The notes: generated by a model not told the origin, from the sequence alone. Shown: positions 31,693 through 41,495, counted from the stretch's first letter. The stretch: DNA of 64,000 bases from Neisseria wadsworthii 9715 (GCF_000227765.1 NZ_JH165159.1:161585-225584); one strand, 5' to 3'. Program-made: numbers and translations.

Positions 31693-32670
31693 ATGAAGGT
31701 TTTGCTTGTTCGCCTTTCCAGTATGGGTGATTTGATTCATACCTTGCCTGCAATTGATGATTTGTCGCGTATGCGGCCTGATGTGGAGCTGCATTGGCTC
31801 TGTGAGACGGCATTTTCGGATATCGCCCTTTTGCACCCTTTTGTTAAACACGTGCACACGCTGGAATGGCGAAAATGGCGCAAGCATTTAGGTGAAAGCC
31901 AAACATGGCGGGCTATAAGCCAATTGCGCAAAAACCTGTGGCGGGAGCGTTATGACTTTGTATTAGACAGCCAAGGTTTGTTTAAAAGCGCATTGTTTGC
32001 CAAAATGGCAAATGCGCCCATTCGAGGCTTGGATAAACATAGCGCGCGTGAAAGCTGGGCTGCTTTAGCATATAACAAAACTTATTTTGTGCGTAAAGGC
32101 CAGGATGCTGTATTGCGTAACCGCTTGTTATTTGCTCGAGCTTTCGATTACGAGTTGCCGCAGGAAATGCGCTTTGGCGTGGTGGTGCCGGAGACCGGAA
32201 GGTTAAAAAGCCTGTCTGAAAACTATCATGTTGCTCTGCATGCGACCAGCCGTGACAGTAAATTGTGGCCGAATGAATACTGGGTGGCTTTTTTGGAAGA
32301 GCTGCATAAGCATGACGGCAGCACGATTTATTTACCGTGGGGTAATGAAACGGAAAAGCTTAGAGCTGAGCTGCTCGCCGCTAAATTGCCGTTTGCCATA
32401 GTGTGCAGTAAATTAAATTTATTGCAGGCAGCGTGGCTATTGAAAGGCGCAAAAAGCGTGATTGGGGTAGATACCGGGCTGCTGCATTTGGCTAATGCTT
32501 TGGATAAGCCGCTGGTCGGTATTTATACTGATTCGGATCCGGTCAAAACCGGCGTCCAAACCTCTGCATATGCGAAAAATATCGGCGGTATCGGGCAGTT
32601 GCCGAAAGTGGAAGACACTTTCAGGTTGTGGCAGGAATGCCTGTCTGAATATAAAAGACTTAAAGCATAA
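31693..32670 (+). CDS. waaC: Lipooligosaccharide heptosyltransferase I
   Basis: WaaC (RfaC) transfers the first heptose to Kdo in the LOS inner core. The 325-residue protein is a GT9 glycosyltransferase: MKVLLVRLSSMGDLIHTLPAIDDL at the N-terminus, YDFVLDSQGLFKSAL, ALHATSRDSKLWP and GVDTGLLHLANALDKPLVGIYTDSDP in the donor-binding half. GAGGAG lies eight bases before the ATG, favouring it over an in-frame TTG. A DUS at 32638-32649 is read in frame as ECLSE close to the C-terminus, and another lies on the stop codon. Confidence 0.94.
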   Translation: MKVLLVRLSSMGDLIHTLPAIDDLSRMRPDVELHWLCETAFSDIALLHPFVKHVHTLEWRKWRKHLGESQTWRAISQLRKNLWRERYDFVLDSQGLFKSALFAKMANAPIRGLDKHSARESWAALAYNKTYFVRKGQDAVLRNRLLFARAFDYELPQEMRFGVVVPETGRLKSLSENYHVALHATSRDSKLWPNEYWVAFLEELHKHDGSTIYLPWGNETEKLRAELLAAKLPFAIVCSKLNLLQAAWLLKGAKSVIGVDTGLLHLANALDKPLVGIYTDSDPVKTGVQTSAYAKNIGGIGQLPKVEDTFRLWQECLSEYKRLKA

Positions 32671-32790
32671 TGCCTGTCTGAAACGGAGCAGTTGAGGGTT
32701 AATCCGGTTGGGTTATCTTGTTATTTATGGCATCAGGTTCAAACTCAAACATCGGCTAATACGGATCATCAACTTGTTTTCAGACAGGCA
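32671..32790. repeat. Two facing DUS copies in the waaC-etfB gap
   Basis: DUS copies at 32671-32682 and 32779-32790 are about 100 bases apart, too far for an efficient hairpin. The rest of the 164-base gap holds nothing else I recognise. Confidence 0.8.
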
Positions 32791-32834
32791 TAGCCTCTTG
32801 AATTGGAAGCGGAAAAGATATTATAAGGAAAATC

Positions 32835-33581
32835 ATGAAAGCATTGGTTGCAGTAAAGCGCGTTGTTGATTACAACGTGAAAGTGCGTGTAAAAACAGAT
32901 GGTTCGGATGTGGATATCGGCAATGTGAAAATGTCGATGAACCCTTTTGACGAAATTGCCGTAGAAGAAGCCGTGCGCTTAAAAGAAGCCGGCAAAATCA
33001 GCGAAATCGTGGCGGTTTCTTTGGGCGAAAAGAAATGCGAAGACACTTTGCGTACAGCGTTGGCAATGGGTGCAGACCGTGCGGTGCATGTGGAAACCGA
33101 TGCCGTGCTGGAGCCTTTGGTAGTAGCGAAATTGTTGAAAGCTGTGGCTGAAAAAGAGCAACCACAGATTTTGCTGCTCGGTAAACAGGCAATTGACAAT
33201 GATGCCAACCAAACTGCGCAGATGCTTGCCGCCCTCTTAAATGCGCCTCAAGGTACGTTTGCCAGCAAAGTGGTGTTGGAAGGCGGCGAAGTGTTGGTAA
33301 CCCGGGAAATTGACGGCGGCTTGGAAACCGTAGCCTTAAAGCTGCCTGCTGTGATTAGCGCCGATTTACGTTTGAATGAGCCGCGCTTTGTGAAGCTGCC
33401 CAACCTGATGCAGGCGAAAAAGAAACCTCTGGAAAAATTATCCCCGGAGAGCTTGGGTGTGAATATTGAAGCCCGCTTAAATGCGCAGCGCTATGCGGAA
33501 CCGAAGCAGCGCCAAGCCGGTGAAAAAGTGGCCAATGTTGCCGAACTGGTAGAAAAACTGCGTGCAGTAAAAGCGATTTAA
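32835..33581 (+). CDS. etfB: Electron transfer flavoprotein beta subunit
   Basis: EtfB, with EtfA, accepts electrons from acyl-CoA and related dehydrogenases. The 248-residue protein has the family N-terminus [19 protein letters not shown], the AMP-binding [22 protein letters not shown], and the recognition-loop region [30 protein letters not shown] precedes the ATG. etfA follows after 11 bases, so the two form an operon. Confidence 0.96.
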   Translation: MKALVAVKRVVDYNVKVRVKTDGSDVDIGNVKMSMNPFDEIAVEEAVRLKEAGKISEIVAVSLGEKKCEDTLRTALAMGADRAVHVETDAVLEPLVVAKLLKAVAEKEQPQILLLGKQAIDNDANQTAQMLAALLNAPQGTFASKVVLEGGEVLVTREIDGGLETVALKLPAVISADLRLNEPRFVKLPNLMQAKKKPLEKLSPESLGVNIEARLNAQRYAEPKQRQAGEKVANVAELVEKLRAVKAI

Positions 33582-33592
33582 GGAGCAAGATA

Positions 33593-34528
33593 ATGACAGT
33601 ATTAGTAATTGCCGAGCATAATAACCAAACCTTAAATCCAGCTACTATGCATGCTGTTTCTGCTGCTGCCAAGCTGGGCGATGTGCATGTGTTGGTGGCT
33701 GGAGAACATGCCGAACCGGTTGCCCAACAAGCAGCAAAAGTGGCCGGTGTGACGAAAGTTTTATTAGCGGAAGCGCCGCATTATGCCGAATTTTTAGCTG
33801 AAGAATTGGCTCCTTTGGTGGTTTCCTTAGCTGCCGATTACCGCCATATCGGAGCCACGGCTACTGCCTTTGGAAAAAACTTGATGCCACGGGTTGCAGC
33901 TTTGCTTGATTGCTCTCAAGTATCTGATTTAACAGAAATTGTTGACGATAAAACGTTTGTCCGCCCTATTTATGCGGGTAACGCTTTTGTTACGGTAAGC
34001 AGCGAAGAGCCAAAACTGGTGCTGACTTTCCGTGCGGCTGCATTTGAAGCCTCTCAGGCCGAAGGTAACAGCGCGGTCATTGAAAAAGTGAGCGTTACAC
34101 CTGCGCAAAACTTAAGTCGTTTTGTAAACCGCGAACTTACTCAATCTGACCGCCCCGAGCTAACGCAAGCCCGGGTGGTTGTGTCCGGAGGCCGTGCATT
34201 AGGCAGCGCGGAGCAATTCAATGCCCTGCTCACTCCCTTAGCTGATGCTTTAGGTGCAGCAATCGGCGCTTCAAGAGCGGCTGTGGATGCCGAGTATGCC
34301 CCCAATGATTACCAAGTTGGGCAAACAGGCAAAGTGGTGGCGCCTGAGTTATATATTGCAATAGGTATTTCCGGAGCGATTCAGCATATTGCCGGTATGC
34401 AAGACAGCAAGGTGGTTGTGGCTATCAACAAAGATCCCGATGCACCGATTTTCAATGTAGCTGATTTTGCTTTAGTTGGCGATTTGTTCAGCATAGTGCC
34501 CGAGTTGACTTCGGCTCTTAAAAACTGA
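33593..34528 (+). CDS. etfA: Electron transfer flavoprotein alpha subunit
   Basis: EtfA binds FAD and transfers electrons to ETF dehydrogenase. The 311-residue protein shows an N-terminal alpha/beta domain and the C-terminal FAD signature: VVVSGGRALGS, GAAIGASRAAVDAEYAPNDYQVGQTGKVVAPELYIAIGISGAIQH, and the closing VAINKDPDAPIFNVADFALVGDLF. AAGGAG precedes the ATG. It is cotranscribed with etfB. No obvious terminator follows. Confidence 0.96.
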   Translation: MTVLVIAEHNNQTLNPATMHAVSAAAKLGDVHVLVAGEHAEPVAQQAAKVAGVTKVLLAEAPHYAEFLAEELAPLVVSLAADYRHIGATATAFGKNLMPRVAALLDCSQVSDLTEIVDDKTFVRPIYAGNAFVTVSSEEPKLVLTFRAAAFEASQAEGNSAVIEKVSVTPAQNLSRFVNRELTQSDRPELTQARVVVSGGRALGSAEQFNALLTPLADALGAAIGASRAAVDAEYAPNDYQVGQTGKVVAPELYIAIGISGAIQHIAGMQDSKVVVAINKDPDAPIFNVADFALVGDLFSIVPELTSALKN

Positions 34529-34649
34529 TTGTGTTTCACGTGAAACATAAAGCAAATTGCAGGTTGAAAAACAACCTGCAATTTGTTTACCCTTAAAAGC
34601 TAATTTTGTAACGGTAAAAGTGGATTAATCAAAGTTTAAAGGTCTGGCT

Positions 34650-35711
34650 ATGAAAGCACTGCACCATCCCGACAAAATTTCATTTGCTTCTGATAACTAT
34701 TCGGGTGTGCATCCTGAAATCATGCAAGCGCTTGCCGTTGCAAACGGTGGTCATGTAGGTGCTTATGGTGGTGATGTTTATACCGAACATCTGCAAGCCG
34801 TTATCAAACATCATTTTGGAGAGCGGGCTGAAGCATGGTCGGTTTGGAACGGCACCGGCGCGAATGTTTTGTCATTGCAGGCTTTACTGCCGCGTTGGGG
34901 TGGTGTGATTTGTGCAGAGAATGCACACATTCATGCAGATGAAAGCACTGCGCCCCAATCGGTGGGTGGTTTTAAATTGTGGACGGTTGCGTCGCCATGC
35001 GGCAAATTGTCTCCCCGATTGATTGATACTCAAGCATGGGGATATGGGTTTGAACATCGCGCGCAACCTTTAGTAACAAGCATTACACAAACTACTGAGC
35101 TCGGAACTTGTTATACGGTAGAAGAAATTAGAGCAATTTCCCGTCATGTACACAAATTGGGTATGACGCTGCATATGGATGGTGCTCGCTTGGCAAATGC
35201 GGCGGCGTATTTAGGCGTTTCTTTGCGGGAAATAACCACCGATGCGGGTGTGGATATACTCTCTTTTGGTGGCACAAAAAACGGTTTGATGTTTGGCGAA
35301 TGCATTGTTGTGTGTAATCCTGAAGCCATAAAGGCAGATGCTTTGAAGTATTTGCGCAAATTAAACTTGCAGTTGGCTTCAAAAATGCGCTTTTTGTCGG
35401 CTCAATTTATCGCTTTGTTGGAAAACGATTTGTGGCTTCGGTCTGCCGAGCAAGCAAACACAATGGCTTTGCGCTTGGCTGCCGGTTTGAGGAAGATTGA
35501 AGGTATAGAGATTTGCCAGGCAGTGGAATCCAATGCAGTTTTTGCGAAGCTGCCACATGGTACGGCGGATAAATTGCGCCAACATTATGCTTTTTATGAT
35601 TGGGATAATGAAGGCACGATACGTTTGATGTGCAGCTTTGACACCCAAGAAGCCCATGTTGATGAGTTTTTGCAAAATGTGCGGCAGGTTTTAAAATCAA
35701 TGCCTGTCTGA
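34650..35711 (+). CDS. ltaE: Low-specificity threonine aldolase family protein
   Basis: The 353-residue PLP enzyme has the aldolase pattern: FASDNYSGVHPEIMQAL, YGGDVYTEHLQ, HMDGARLANAAAYLGVS and the PLP lysine in SFGGTKNGLMFGE. It probably cleaves L-threonine or beta-hydroxy amino acids to glycine and an aldehyde; the exact substrate and stereochemistry are unknown, and the symbol is assigned by family only. The last residues (SMPV) and stop are written by a DUS at 35701-35712. Confidence 0.85.
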   Translation: MKALHHPDKISFASDNYSGVHPEIMQALAVANGGHVGAYGGDVYTEHLQAVIKHHFGERAEAWSVWNGTGANVLSLQALLPRWGGVICAENAHIHADESTAPQSVGGFKLWTVASPCGKLSPRLIDTQAWGYGFEHRAQPLVTSITQTTELGTCYTVEEIRAISRHVHKLGMTLHMDGARLANAAAYLGVSLREITTDAGVDILSFGGTKNGLMFGECIVVCNPEAIKADALKYLRKLNLQLASKMRFLSAQFIALLENDLWLRSAEQANTMALRLAAGLRKIEGIEICQAVESNAVFAKLPHGTADKLRQHYAFYDWDNEGTIRLMCSFDTQEAHVDEFLQNVRQVLKSMPV

Positions 35712-35760
35712 AAAGCAAAATCCGGCTGGTTTAGGGTTGAGTAGAAACTTCGGTAAACAG

Positions 35761-36381
35761 ATGGTTATGATAGGCACTTATAAAACGATTGCAGCTCCGG
35801 TGATTGGCGAATTTAAAGATAAAGGCAGCCGATTTATTGCATTTGCCTACCCTGTTGACACAGCAGATAAAATCAAAACGCATGTGGATAAATTGCGGCA
35901 AGAACATCATAAAGCACGCCATTGGTGCTATGCTTACCGTCTCGGTACGGAAGGTTTGCGGTTTAGGGCAAACGATGACGGAGAGCCTTCTGGCAGCGCG
36001 GGCAGGCCGATTTTGGGGCAGATAGATTCTTTTGGCGTAACCGATGTGCTGATTGTGGTGGTACGCTATTTCGGCGGCACATTATTGGGCGTGCCCGGTT
36101 TGATTAATGCATATAAGCATGCTGCGGCTGAAGCATTGTGCCAAGCCGAAATTATCGAGAAGAATATCGAAAAAACGGCATGGATTATTTGTGATTATCC
36201 ACATTTGAGTGAAGCGATCAGGATAGCCAAAGCGAATAATGCCGAGGTTATCCGTCAAGATTTGGCGCTGGATTGCCGCTTAACCGTTAAAATACCTTTG
36301 GCTGATTATGAAAAATGCTTAGCTGCTTGGCAGGATACACGGCATATCGAAGTGCAATCGGAACCTTTTCCGCCGCAGTGA
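35761..36381 (+). CDS. YigZ/IMPACT family protein
   Basis: The 206-residue protein has the UPF0029 N-terminal core: KDKGSRFIAFAYPV, ARHWCYAYRLG, DDGEPSGSAGRPILGQI and VVVRYFGGTLLGVPGLINAYKHAA, followed by the DUF1949-like C-terminal domain. E. coli YigZ is the best-studied bacterial relative; its biochemical role is uncertain. I start at MVMIGTYK; a TTG eight codons earlier or the next ATG are possible. There is no strong ribosome-binding site. It follows the aldolase gene. Confidence 0.87.
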   Translation: MVMIGTYKTIAAPVIGEFKDKGSRFIAFAYPVDTADKIKTHVDKLRQEHHKARHWCYAYRLGTEGLRFRANDDGEPSGSAGRPILGQIDSFGVTDVLIVVVRYFGGTLLGVPGLINAYKHAAAEALCQAEIIEKNIEKTAWIICDYPHLSEAIRIAKANNAEVIRQDLALDCRLTVKIPLADYEKCLAAWQDTRHIEVQSEPFPPQ

Positions 36382-36448
36382 TAACCCATGATTCCGCTTT
36401 ACAAAACGTCGGGTATAAAATGCTTGTTATTGGACGAGCCAGCCGTAA

Positions 36449-36460
36449 TGCCTGTCTGAA
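36449..36460 (+). repeat. Single DUS upstream of uvrD
   Basis: A complete unpaired DUS in the 220-base gap before uvrD. Confidence 0.9.
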
Positions 36461-36499
36461 AAGTTGCAGCTTGATTAAACAGGATTGTAAGAATTCACC

Positions 36500-36556
36500 T
36501 ATAGCAAAGAAGCTTATTTTGATACAAGGCAGTAATGCCGTAGCGGAATAAAGTTT
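36500..36556. repeat. Family A element, internally deleted copy
   Basis: About 57 bases start with TATAGCAAAGAAGC and contain ACAAGGCAGTAATGCCG, matching the family A left end and part of its core, then AATAAAGTTTATGTAT resembling a degraded right end. Most of the core is missing. Confidence 0.5.
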
Positions 36557-36603
36557 ATGTATCAGTTTTTAAAGCGATAAAGCTTACCTAAAAGTACAAC
36601 ACA

Positions 36604-38814
36604 ATGTTTCCAGAATCCCCCTCATCTTCCTTTTTACAAGGCTTGAATCCGGAGCAGCTTGCCGCAGTAACATGGCCGCCACAATCTGCGCTGGTGCTTG
36701 CAGGCGCCGGTAGCGGGAAAACCCGGGTGTTGACTACCCGCATCGCATGGCTGTTGCAGAGCGGGCAAGCCAATGTCCACAGCATTATGGCGGTTACGTT
36801 TACCAATAAAGCCGCTAAAGAAATGCAAACGCGTTTGGGCGCCATGCTGCCGATTAATGTGCGAGCGATGTGGTTGGGTACATTTCACGGCCTTTGCCAC
36901 CGTTTTTTACGCTTGCACTACCGCGATGCCGGCTTACCTGCTGCATTTCAGATTCTCGACAGCGGCGATCAGCTGGCGCTGATTAAGCGTATGCTGAAAG
37001 CTTTAAACATTGCCGAAGAAATCATTGCGCCACGCTCGCTGCAAGGCTTTATTAATGCACAAAAAGAAGCCGGTTTGCGTGCTTCTGCCCTGGAAGCGCA
37101 AGATCCGCATACTCGTAGGCTGATTGAATGCTACGCGGAATACGACACAATATGCCGGCGCGAAGGTGTGGTTGATTTTGCCGAGTTGATGTTGCGCAGC
37201 TATGAAATGCTTTTGGCAAACGAAACCTTGCGCCGGCATTATCAAAACCGCTTTAACCATATTTTGATTGATGAATTTCAAGACACCAACAAGCTCCAGT
37301 ATGCCTGGCTGAAACTGATGGCCGGTGAGAGCGCGGCGCTGTTTGCCGTGGGCGATGACGACCAATCTATCTACCGCTTCCGCGGCGCACACATCGGCAA
37401 CATGAATGCGCTGATGGATGAATTCGGCATAGAAGCGCCGATCAAGCTGGAGCACAATTACCGCTCGGTCGGTAATATTTTGGCCGCAGCTAATGCTGTG
37501 ATCGAAAACAATGATGAACGCTTGGGTAAAAATCTGCGCACGGATGCCGAGCTTGGCGACAAAATCCGTTTTTTTTCCGCGCCCACGGATTTTGACGAAG
37601 CTTTGTTTATTATTGATGAAGCCAAGTTTTTGCAACGCGAAGGCTGGGCATTGAGAGATATGGCTATACTCTACCGCAGCAATGCCCAATCCCGAATTAT
37701 CGAACAAGCCCTTTTCCGTAGCGGCATACCTTATAAAATCTACGGTGGTTTGCGCTTTTATGAACGGCAGGAAATCAAACATGCGCTTGCTTATTTGCGC
37801 TTGGCAGCCAATCCCGAAGACGACAATGCTTTATTACGCGTCATCAATATGCCGCCGCGGGGTATCGGCGCCCGCACTATCGAAAATATCCAAACTACCG
37901 CTTCCGAGCAAGGTGTTTCGCTCTGGCAGGCCACCTGCAGCATGGGAGCGAAAGCCGCTAAAGTAGCTGCTTTTGTGCGCCTGATTGAAAACCTGCGCAA
38001 TCAAGTCGGGCAGCTTTCGCTTGCCGAGATTATGAGCGGCGTGATTCATGACAGCGGCTTGGTTGAATACTACAAAACCCAAAAAGGCGATCATCAAGAT
38101 CGGCTGGACAACTTAGACGAGCTGGTTAATGCTGCTATAGCGTTTAAACCGGAAGAAAGCAATTTTGAAGTGTTGCCGGAAAACAGTATGGCTAATCCGG
38201 CATTTGATGTGTTGGCATTTTTGAGCAACGCTGCGCTGGAGTCGGGCGAAAACCAAGCAGGCGAAGGAGACGATGCCCTCCAGTTAATGACCGTACATGC
38301 GGCCAAAGGCTTGGAATTTGATGCCATATTTCTGACCGGCATGGAAGAGAGCCGTTTTCCCAGCGAATTGAGCCTTGCTGAACGGGGCGGCTTGGAGGAA
38401 GAGCGGCGCTTAATGTATGTGGCGATTACCCGTGCCAGAAAGCGGCTGTATATCACGATGGCCCAACAGCGCATGTTGCACGGTCAAACACAATTCGGTG
38501 TGGTTTCGCGCTTTGTAGAGGAAATTCCCGAAGAGCTGCTGCATTATCTTTCGCCCAAAAAACAGGCTGTTTCAGGTTATATTGCAAGCAGCAGCGCATT
38601 CAGACAGGCATCGGCAGGCAAAACCGCAAATTACGCGCCGCCGAAAGATTTTTCCGGTTTCCGCATCGGGCAGAACGTGCGCCATGCAAAATTTGGCATG
38701 GGCGTGATTATCGATGCAATGGATAAAGGCGAATCGGCCAGGCTGACGGTGAATTTCGGCAAAGAAGGCATTAAAGAGCTGGATACGAAATTTGCCAAAC
38801 TGGAGCTTGTTTGA
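36604..38814 (+). CDS. uvrD: DNA helicase II UvrD
   Basis: UvrD is a 3'-5' superfamily 1 helicase for mismatch and nucleotide-excision repair. The 736-residue protein has Walker A LAGAGSGKTRVLTTR, DEFQDTNKLQY (motif II), GDDDQSIYRFRGA (III), LEHNYRS, and the late LMTVHAAKGLEFD and YVAITRARKRLY motifs. The C-terminus has the Tudor-like segment GQNVRHAKFGMGVI. A DUS at 38599-38610 encodes FRQAS in the linker before it. Ribosome-binding site is weak. Confidence 0.95.
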   Translation: MFPESPSSSFLQGLNPEQLAAVTWPPQSALVLAGAGSGKTRVLTTRIAWLLQSGQANVHSIMAVTFTNKAAKEMQTRLGAMLPINVRAMWLGTFHGLCHRFLRLHYRDAGLPAAFQILDSGDQLALIKRMLKALNIAEEIIAPRSLQGFINAQKEAGLRASALEAQDPHTRRLIECYAEYDTICRREGVVDFAELMLRSYEMLLANETLRRHYQNRFNHILIDEFQDTNKLQYAWLKLMAGESAALFAVGDDDQSIYRFRGAHIGNMNALMDEFGIEAPIKLEHNYRSVGNILAAANAVIENNDERLGKNLRTDAELGDKIRFFSAPTDFDEALFIIDEAKFLQREGWALRDMAILYRSNAQSRIIEQALFRSGIPYKIYGGLRFYERQEIKHALAYLRLAANPEDDNALLRVINMPPRGIGARTIENIQTTASEQGVSLWQATCSMGAKAAKVAAFVRLIENLRNQVGQLSLAEIMSGVIHDSGLVEYYKTQKGDHQDRLDNLDELVNAAIAFKPEESNFEVLPENSMANPAFDVLAFLSNAALESGENQAGEGDDALQLMTVHAAKGLEFDAIFLTGMEESRFPSELSLAERGGLEEERRLMYVAITRARKRLYITMAQQRMLHGQTQFGVVSRFVEEIPEELLHYLSPKKQAVSGYIASSSAFRQASAGKTANYAPPKDFSGFRIGQNVRHAKFGMGVIIDAMDKGESARLTVNFGKEGIKELDTKFAKLELV

Positions 38815-38890
38815 AAAAACCAACTGTTTGAAATACATATAGAAAAATCATTCCGAAGCATGAGCCGGTGGATAACGAAACACCCGATTA

Positions 38891-38937
38891 AACCATCAAT
38901 GCCTGTCTGAAACTTTTTCAGACAGGCATTGATGGTT
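38891..38937 (+). terminator. Inverted DUS pair with extended stem after uvrD
   Basis: DUS copies at 38900-38911 and 38917-38928 are flanked by AACCATCAA and its complement, extending the stem to about 21 bp. This is the most stable DUS hairpin in the window. Confidence 0.82.
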
Positions 38938-39004
38938 GGTGCTTGATATGCGTTTAGATTAATATCAGCCCAACTGATTTGAGAATCATAGAAAGGATAA
39001 CACA

Positions 39005-39778
39005 ATGAACTTCAACAAACCGTTTTCGATTGCGGCGCTTATCGCCGTGAGCTTGGGGCTGCAAGCCTGTGAAAGCGCAGCCAACAAGCCGCAAAGCCAG
39101 CCGGCACAGGCCGCTTCTGAGCAAAGCTATAAAGGGTTCCGCTTCAGCTTGGAAGAAATGCAGGATATCGCCAATCCCAAAAAGCTTTCTTGGCGCATTT
39201 TCTATGAAAAACCTTCCGAAGGCCCCGATGCGGCGTGGTTTGATGCAGTAAAACGCGGTGATTTGGCCACTGTGAAAAAAATGGTTGAAAACGGCCAGAA
39301 TTTGGAAGCCAAAGATGAAGCCAGCTTGGGGCAAACCGCTTTGGGCTGGGCAGCCTTTATCGGTTACGAAGATATGGTGGATTATCTGATTGGGCGCGGT
39401 GCAGACTTAAATGCCACCGACCGCGGCGATGTTTATAATGTGTTGAAATCGGCGGTTTTGGGCAAGAACACCAATATTGTGAAAAAAGTGTATGCCAAGC
39501 TGAAAGACAAAACCGATTTGAATGACCAAACCGTTGAGAGCGACGGAGAAACCCTGATTATGGTTGCCGCCAGTAACAACCGCATCGATACCGTAAAATA
39601 TCTGCTTTCTTTGGGCGCAAACCCGAATCTGGTAACCACCCAAACCAATAAATCGGCGGGTTCGTATAATCAAAGCGCGCTATCTTACGCCTGTACGCGT
39701 GGCTATAAGGAAATGCAGCAATTGCTGATTTCACACGGTGCGGTCAACCATAGAACGGGTAAATCAAGCTGTGAATAA
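39005..39778 (+). CDS. Ankyrin-repeat lipoprotein
   Basis: The 257-residue protein has a lipoprotein signal (FSIAALIAVSLGLQAC, Cys about residue 22), an unstructured Gln/Ala-rich linker, and about four ankyrin repeats from residue 78: DAVKRGDLATVKKMVENGQNL, GQTALGWAAFIGYEDMVDYLI, GETLIMVAASNNRIDTVKYLL and QSALSYACTRGYKEMQQLLI. It is probably anchored in the periplasm, where it could bind a protein partner. I do not know the family member in Neisseria. GAAAGGA precedes the ATG. Confidence 0.88.
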   Translation: MNFNKPFSIAALIAVSLGLQACESAANKPQSQPAQAASEQSYKGFRFSLEEMQDIANPKKLSWRIFYEKPSEGPDAAWFDAVKRGDLATVKKMVENGQNLEAKDEASLGQTALGWAAFIGYEDMVDYLIGRGADLNATDRGDVYNVLKSAVLGKNTNIVKKVYAKLKDKTDLNDQTVESDGETLIMVAASNNRIDTVKYLLSLGANPNLVTTQTNKSAGSYNQSALSYACTRGYKEMQQLLISHGAVNHRTGKSSCE

Positions 39779-39826
39779 AACGGGTTGATTTACCGGCTGA
39801 AGCGGTAATGAGCCCAAATAATGGTA

Positions 39827-39861
39827 ATGCCTGTCTGAAAAGCGGTTTTCAGACAGGCATA
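39827..39861 (+). terminator. Inverted DUS pair after the ankyrin lipoprotein
   Basis: DUS copies at 39828-39839 and 39848-39859 form a hairpin. Confidence 0.75.
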
Positions 39862-40042
39862 TGTTTATGTGTCTTCTAAATTTGGGAGTATTCATAATAC
39901 ATGCAGCCTGAAACGGTAAGAATCGATTCAGCTTGCATCGTGTATCGGTTTATTCGCTATAATAAGCACCTAATATTCTGAATCTCAAACATAATTATCT
40001 TTTCAGACAGGCTTCGCAAATCACAAACGGAATAGCGCAATC

Positions 40043-40939
40043 ATGTGGGAAACCATTAATTATTATCTTCACAACGGGCCGGTAAAAGCCGAAATCATTG
40101 AGTCGGTGCTGATGGTTGTCGGCATTTTGCTGTTGCGTGCAGTGATTTTGCAGGCACATTTCCGCAGCCATCCGACGATGGAGATTGAAGACAAGCGCCG
40201 CTGGGTGGTGGCCACTCGCAACATCACCCTGATTATGGTGATTTTCGGGCTGGCAATTATTTGGGCAGCGCAAATTCAAACCTTGGCGCTTTCCATGTTT
40301 GCGGTGGCCGCCGCCATTGTGTTGGCGACCAAAGAGTTGATTATGTGTCTCTCAGGTAGCCTGCTGCGTTCGATGACCAAACAATATTCGGTGGGCGATT
40401 ATATTGAAGTGAACGGGCTGCGCGGGCGGGTGGTGGACATCAACCTTTTCAACACTTTGATGATGCAGATCGGCCCGAACCAACTCATCGGCCAGCTTTC
40501 GGGCAAAACGATTTCTTTTCCCAACAGCCTTCTGCTTTCGTATTCGGTTCAGCGGGATAATGTGCTCGGCTCTTTTGTGGTGCATACTTTTGAAATTTCC
40601 GTGCCGATTCATTTGGATTCGGATAAGATTGTGCCGGTTTTAGAGAATGTGTTGCAGAAAAAGTGCGCGCCTTATATTAAAGTGATTGAGAAATATCTCG
40701 AAGAAGTGCAGCTCGAAAAACTGTTTATCACGCCGGCTGCCCATCCCCGAATCAGCCGGGTGCCTTTCGACGATAAAGTTTATAATTTGGTGGTGCGCTT
40801 TGCTTCACCGGTGTCGAAGCGGCTGGAGGTTCAGCAAGCTGTGCTGGATGCCTTTATCCGCGTGCAATACCGCTTGATGAACCATAATGGAGGGCAAGAA
40901 GAAGCCCATGGTCATGATAAGCCCGTTATGCCTGTCTGA
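40043..40939 (+). CDS. MscS family mechanosensitive channel
   Basis: The 298-residue protein has about three transmembrane helices (residues 17-40, 65-85, 90-115). The third is Ala/Gly-rich (LSMFAVAAAIVLATKELIMCLSGSLLRS) as in the MscS pore. A cytoplasmic beta domain follows (VGDYIEVNGLRGRVVDINLFNTLM and SFPNSLLLSYSVQR). It opens under hypo-osmotic stress to release solutes. The last residues MPV and stop are encoded by a DUS at 40929-40940. Confidence 0.9.
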   Translation: MWETINYYLHNGPVKAEIIESVLMVVGILLLRAVILQAHFRSHPTMEIEDKRRWVVATRNITLIMVIFGLAIIWAAQIQTLALSMFAVAAAIVLATKELIMCLSGSLLRSMTKQYSVGDYIEVNGLRGRVVDINLFNTLMMQIGPNQLIGQLSGKTISFPNSLLLSYSVQRDNVLGSFVVHTFEISVPIHLDSDKIVPVLENVLQKKCAPYIKVIEKYLEEVQLEKLFITPAAHPRISRVPFDDKVYNLVVRFASPVSKRLEVQQAVLDAFIRVQYRLMNHNGGQEEAHGHDKPVMPV

Positions 40940-40959
40940 AACAACCCAATGGAAGAGCG

Positions 40960-41427
40960 ATGAATGTATTAAACAGTCTAACCGCAAAATTGTTAGCCAA
41001 GCAGCTTACCGTAACATGCGCCGAATCGTGTACCGGCGGATTGCTGGCAGGCGAGTTAACGCGCCTGAGCGGCAGCTCGGCCTGGTTTGAAACAGGTTTT
41101 GTTACTTACAGCAATGAAGCCAAACACAAGCTGCTGGGTGTGCGTGAGGAAACTTTGGCTCAATATGGAGCAGTAAGTAGGCAGACTGTTGAAGAGATGG
41201 CCGCAGGTGCGCTCAAGGCTGCAGATGCTGATTTTGCTTTAAGCATTTCCGGCATTGCCGGGCCAACCGGAGGCAGCGCGGAAAAACCTGTGGGTACGGT
41301 ATGGTTCGGTTTGGCATCGGCTGAAGGCATGGAAGCCAAATGTGTAAAGTTTGAAGGCGGTCGCGATGAAGTCCGCGCTCAGGCGGTAGCATTCGCAATC
41401 GCATGGCTGGACATGGTGGTGCAGTAA
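40960..41427 (+). CDS. pncC: CinA-type nicotinamide-nucleotide amidase (PncC family)
   Basis: PncC deamidates nicotinamide mononucleotide in pyridine-nucleotide salvage. The 155-residue protein is the stand-alone C-terminal CinA domain: TCAESCTGGLLAGELTRLSGSSAWF with the catalytic Ser, FVTYSNEAKHKLLGV, and SGIAGPTGGSAEKPVGTVWFGL. GGAAGAG precedes the ATG. It starts 20 bases after the MscS gene. A nicotinamidase-like gene lies 9 kb away, a possible second NAD-salvage step. Confidence 0.93.
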   Translation: MNVLNSLTAKLLAKQLTVTCAESCTGGLLAGELTRLSGSSAWFETGFVTYSNEAKHKLLGVREETLAQYGAVSRQTVEEMAAGALKAADADFALSISGIAGPTGGSAEKPVGTVWFGLASAEGMEAKCVKFEGGRDEVRAQAVAFAIAWLDMVVQ

Positions 41428-41495
41428 CTTATTTTGAATCAGAGAGTTAATGGCGCGTATTGATTAATTAATCGCTTACCATAAGGAAAAATAAC

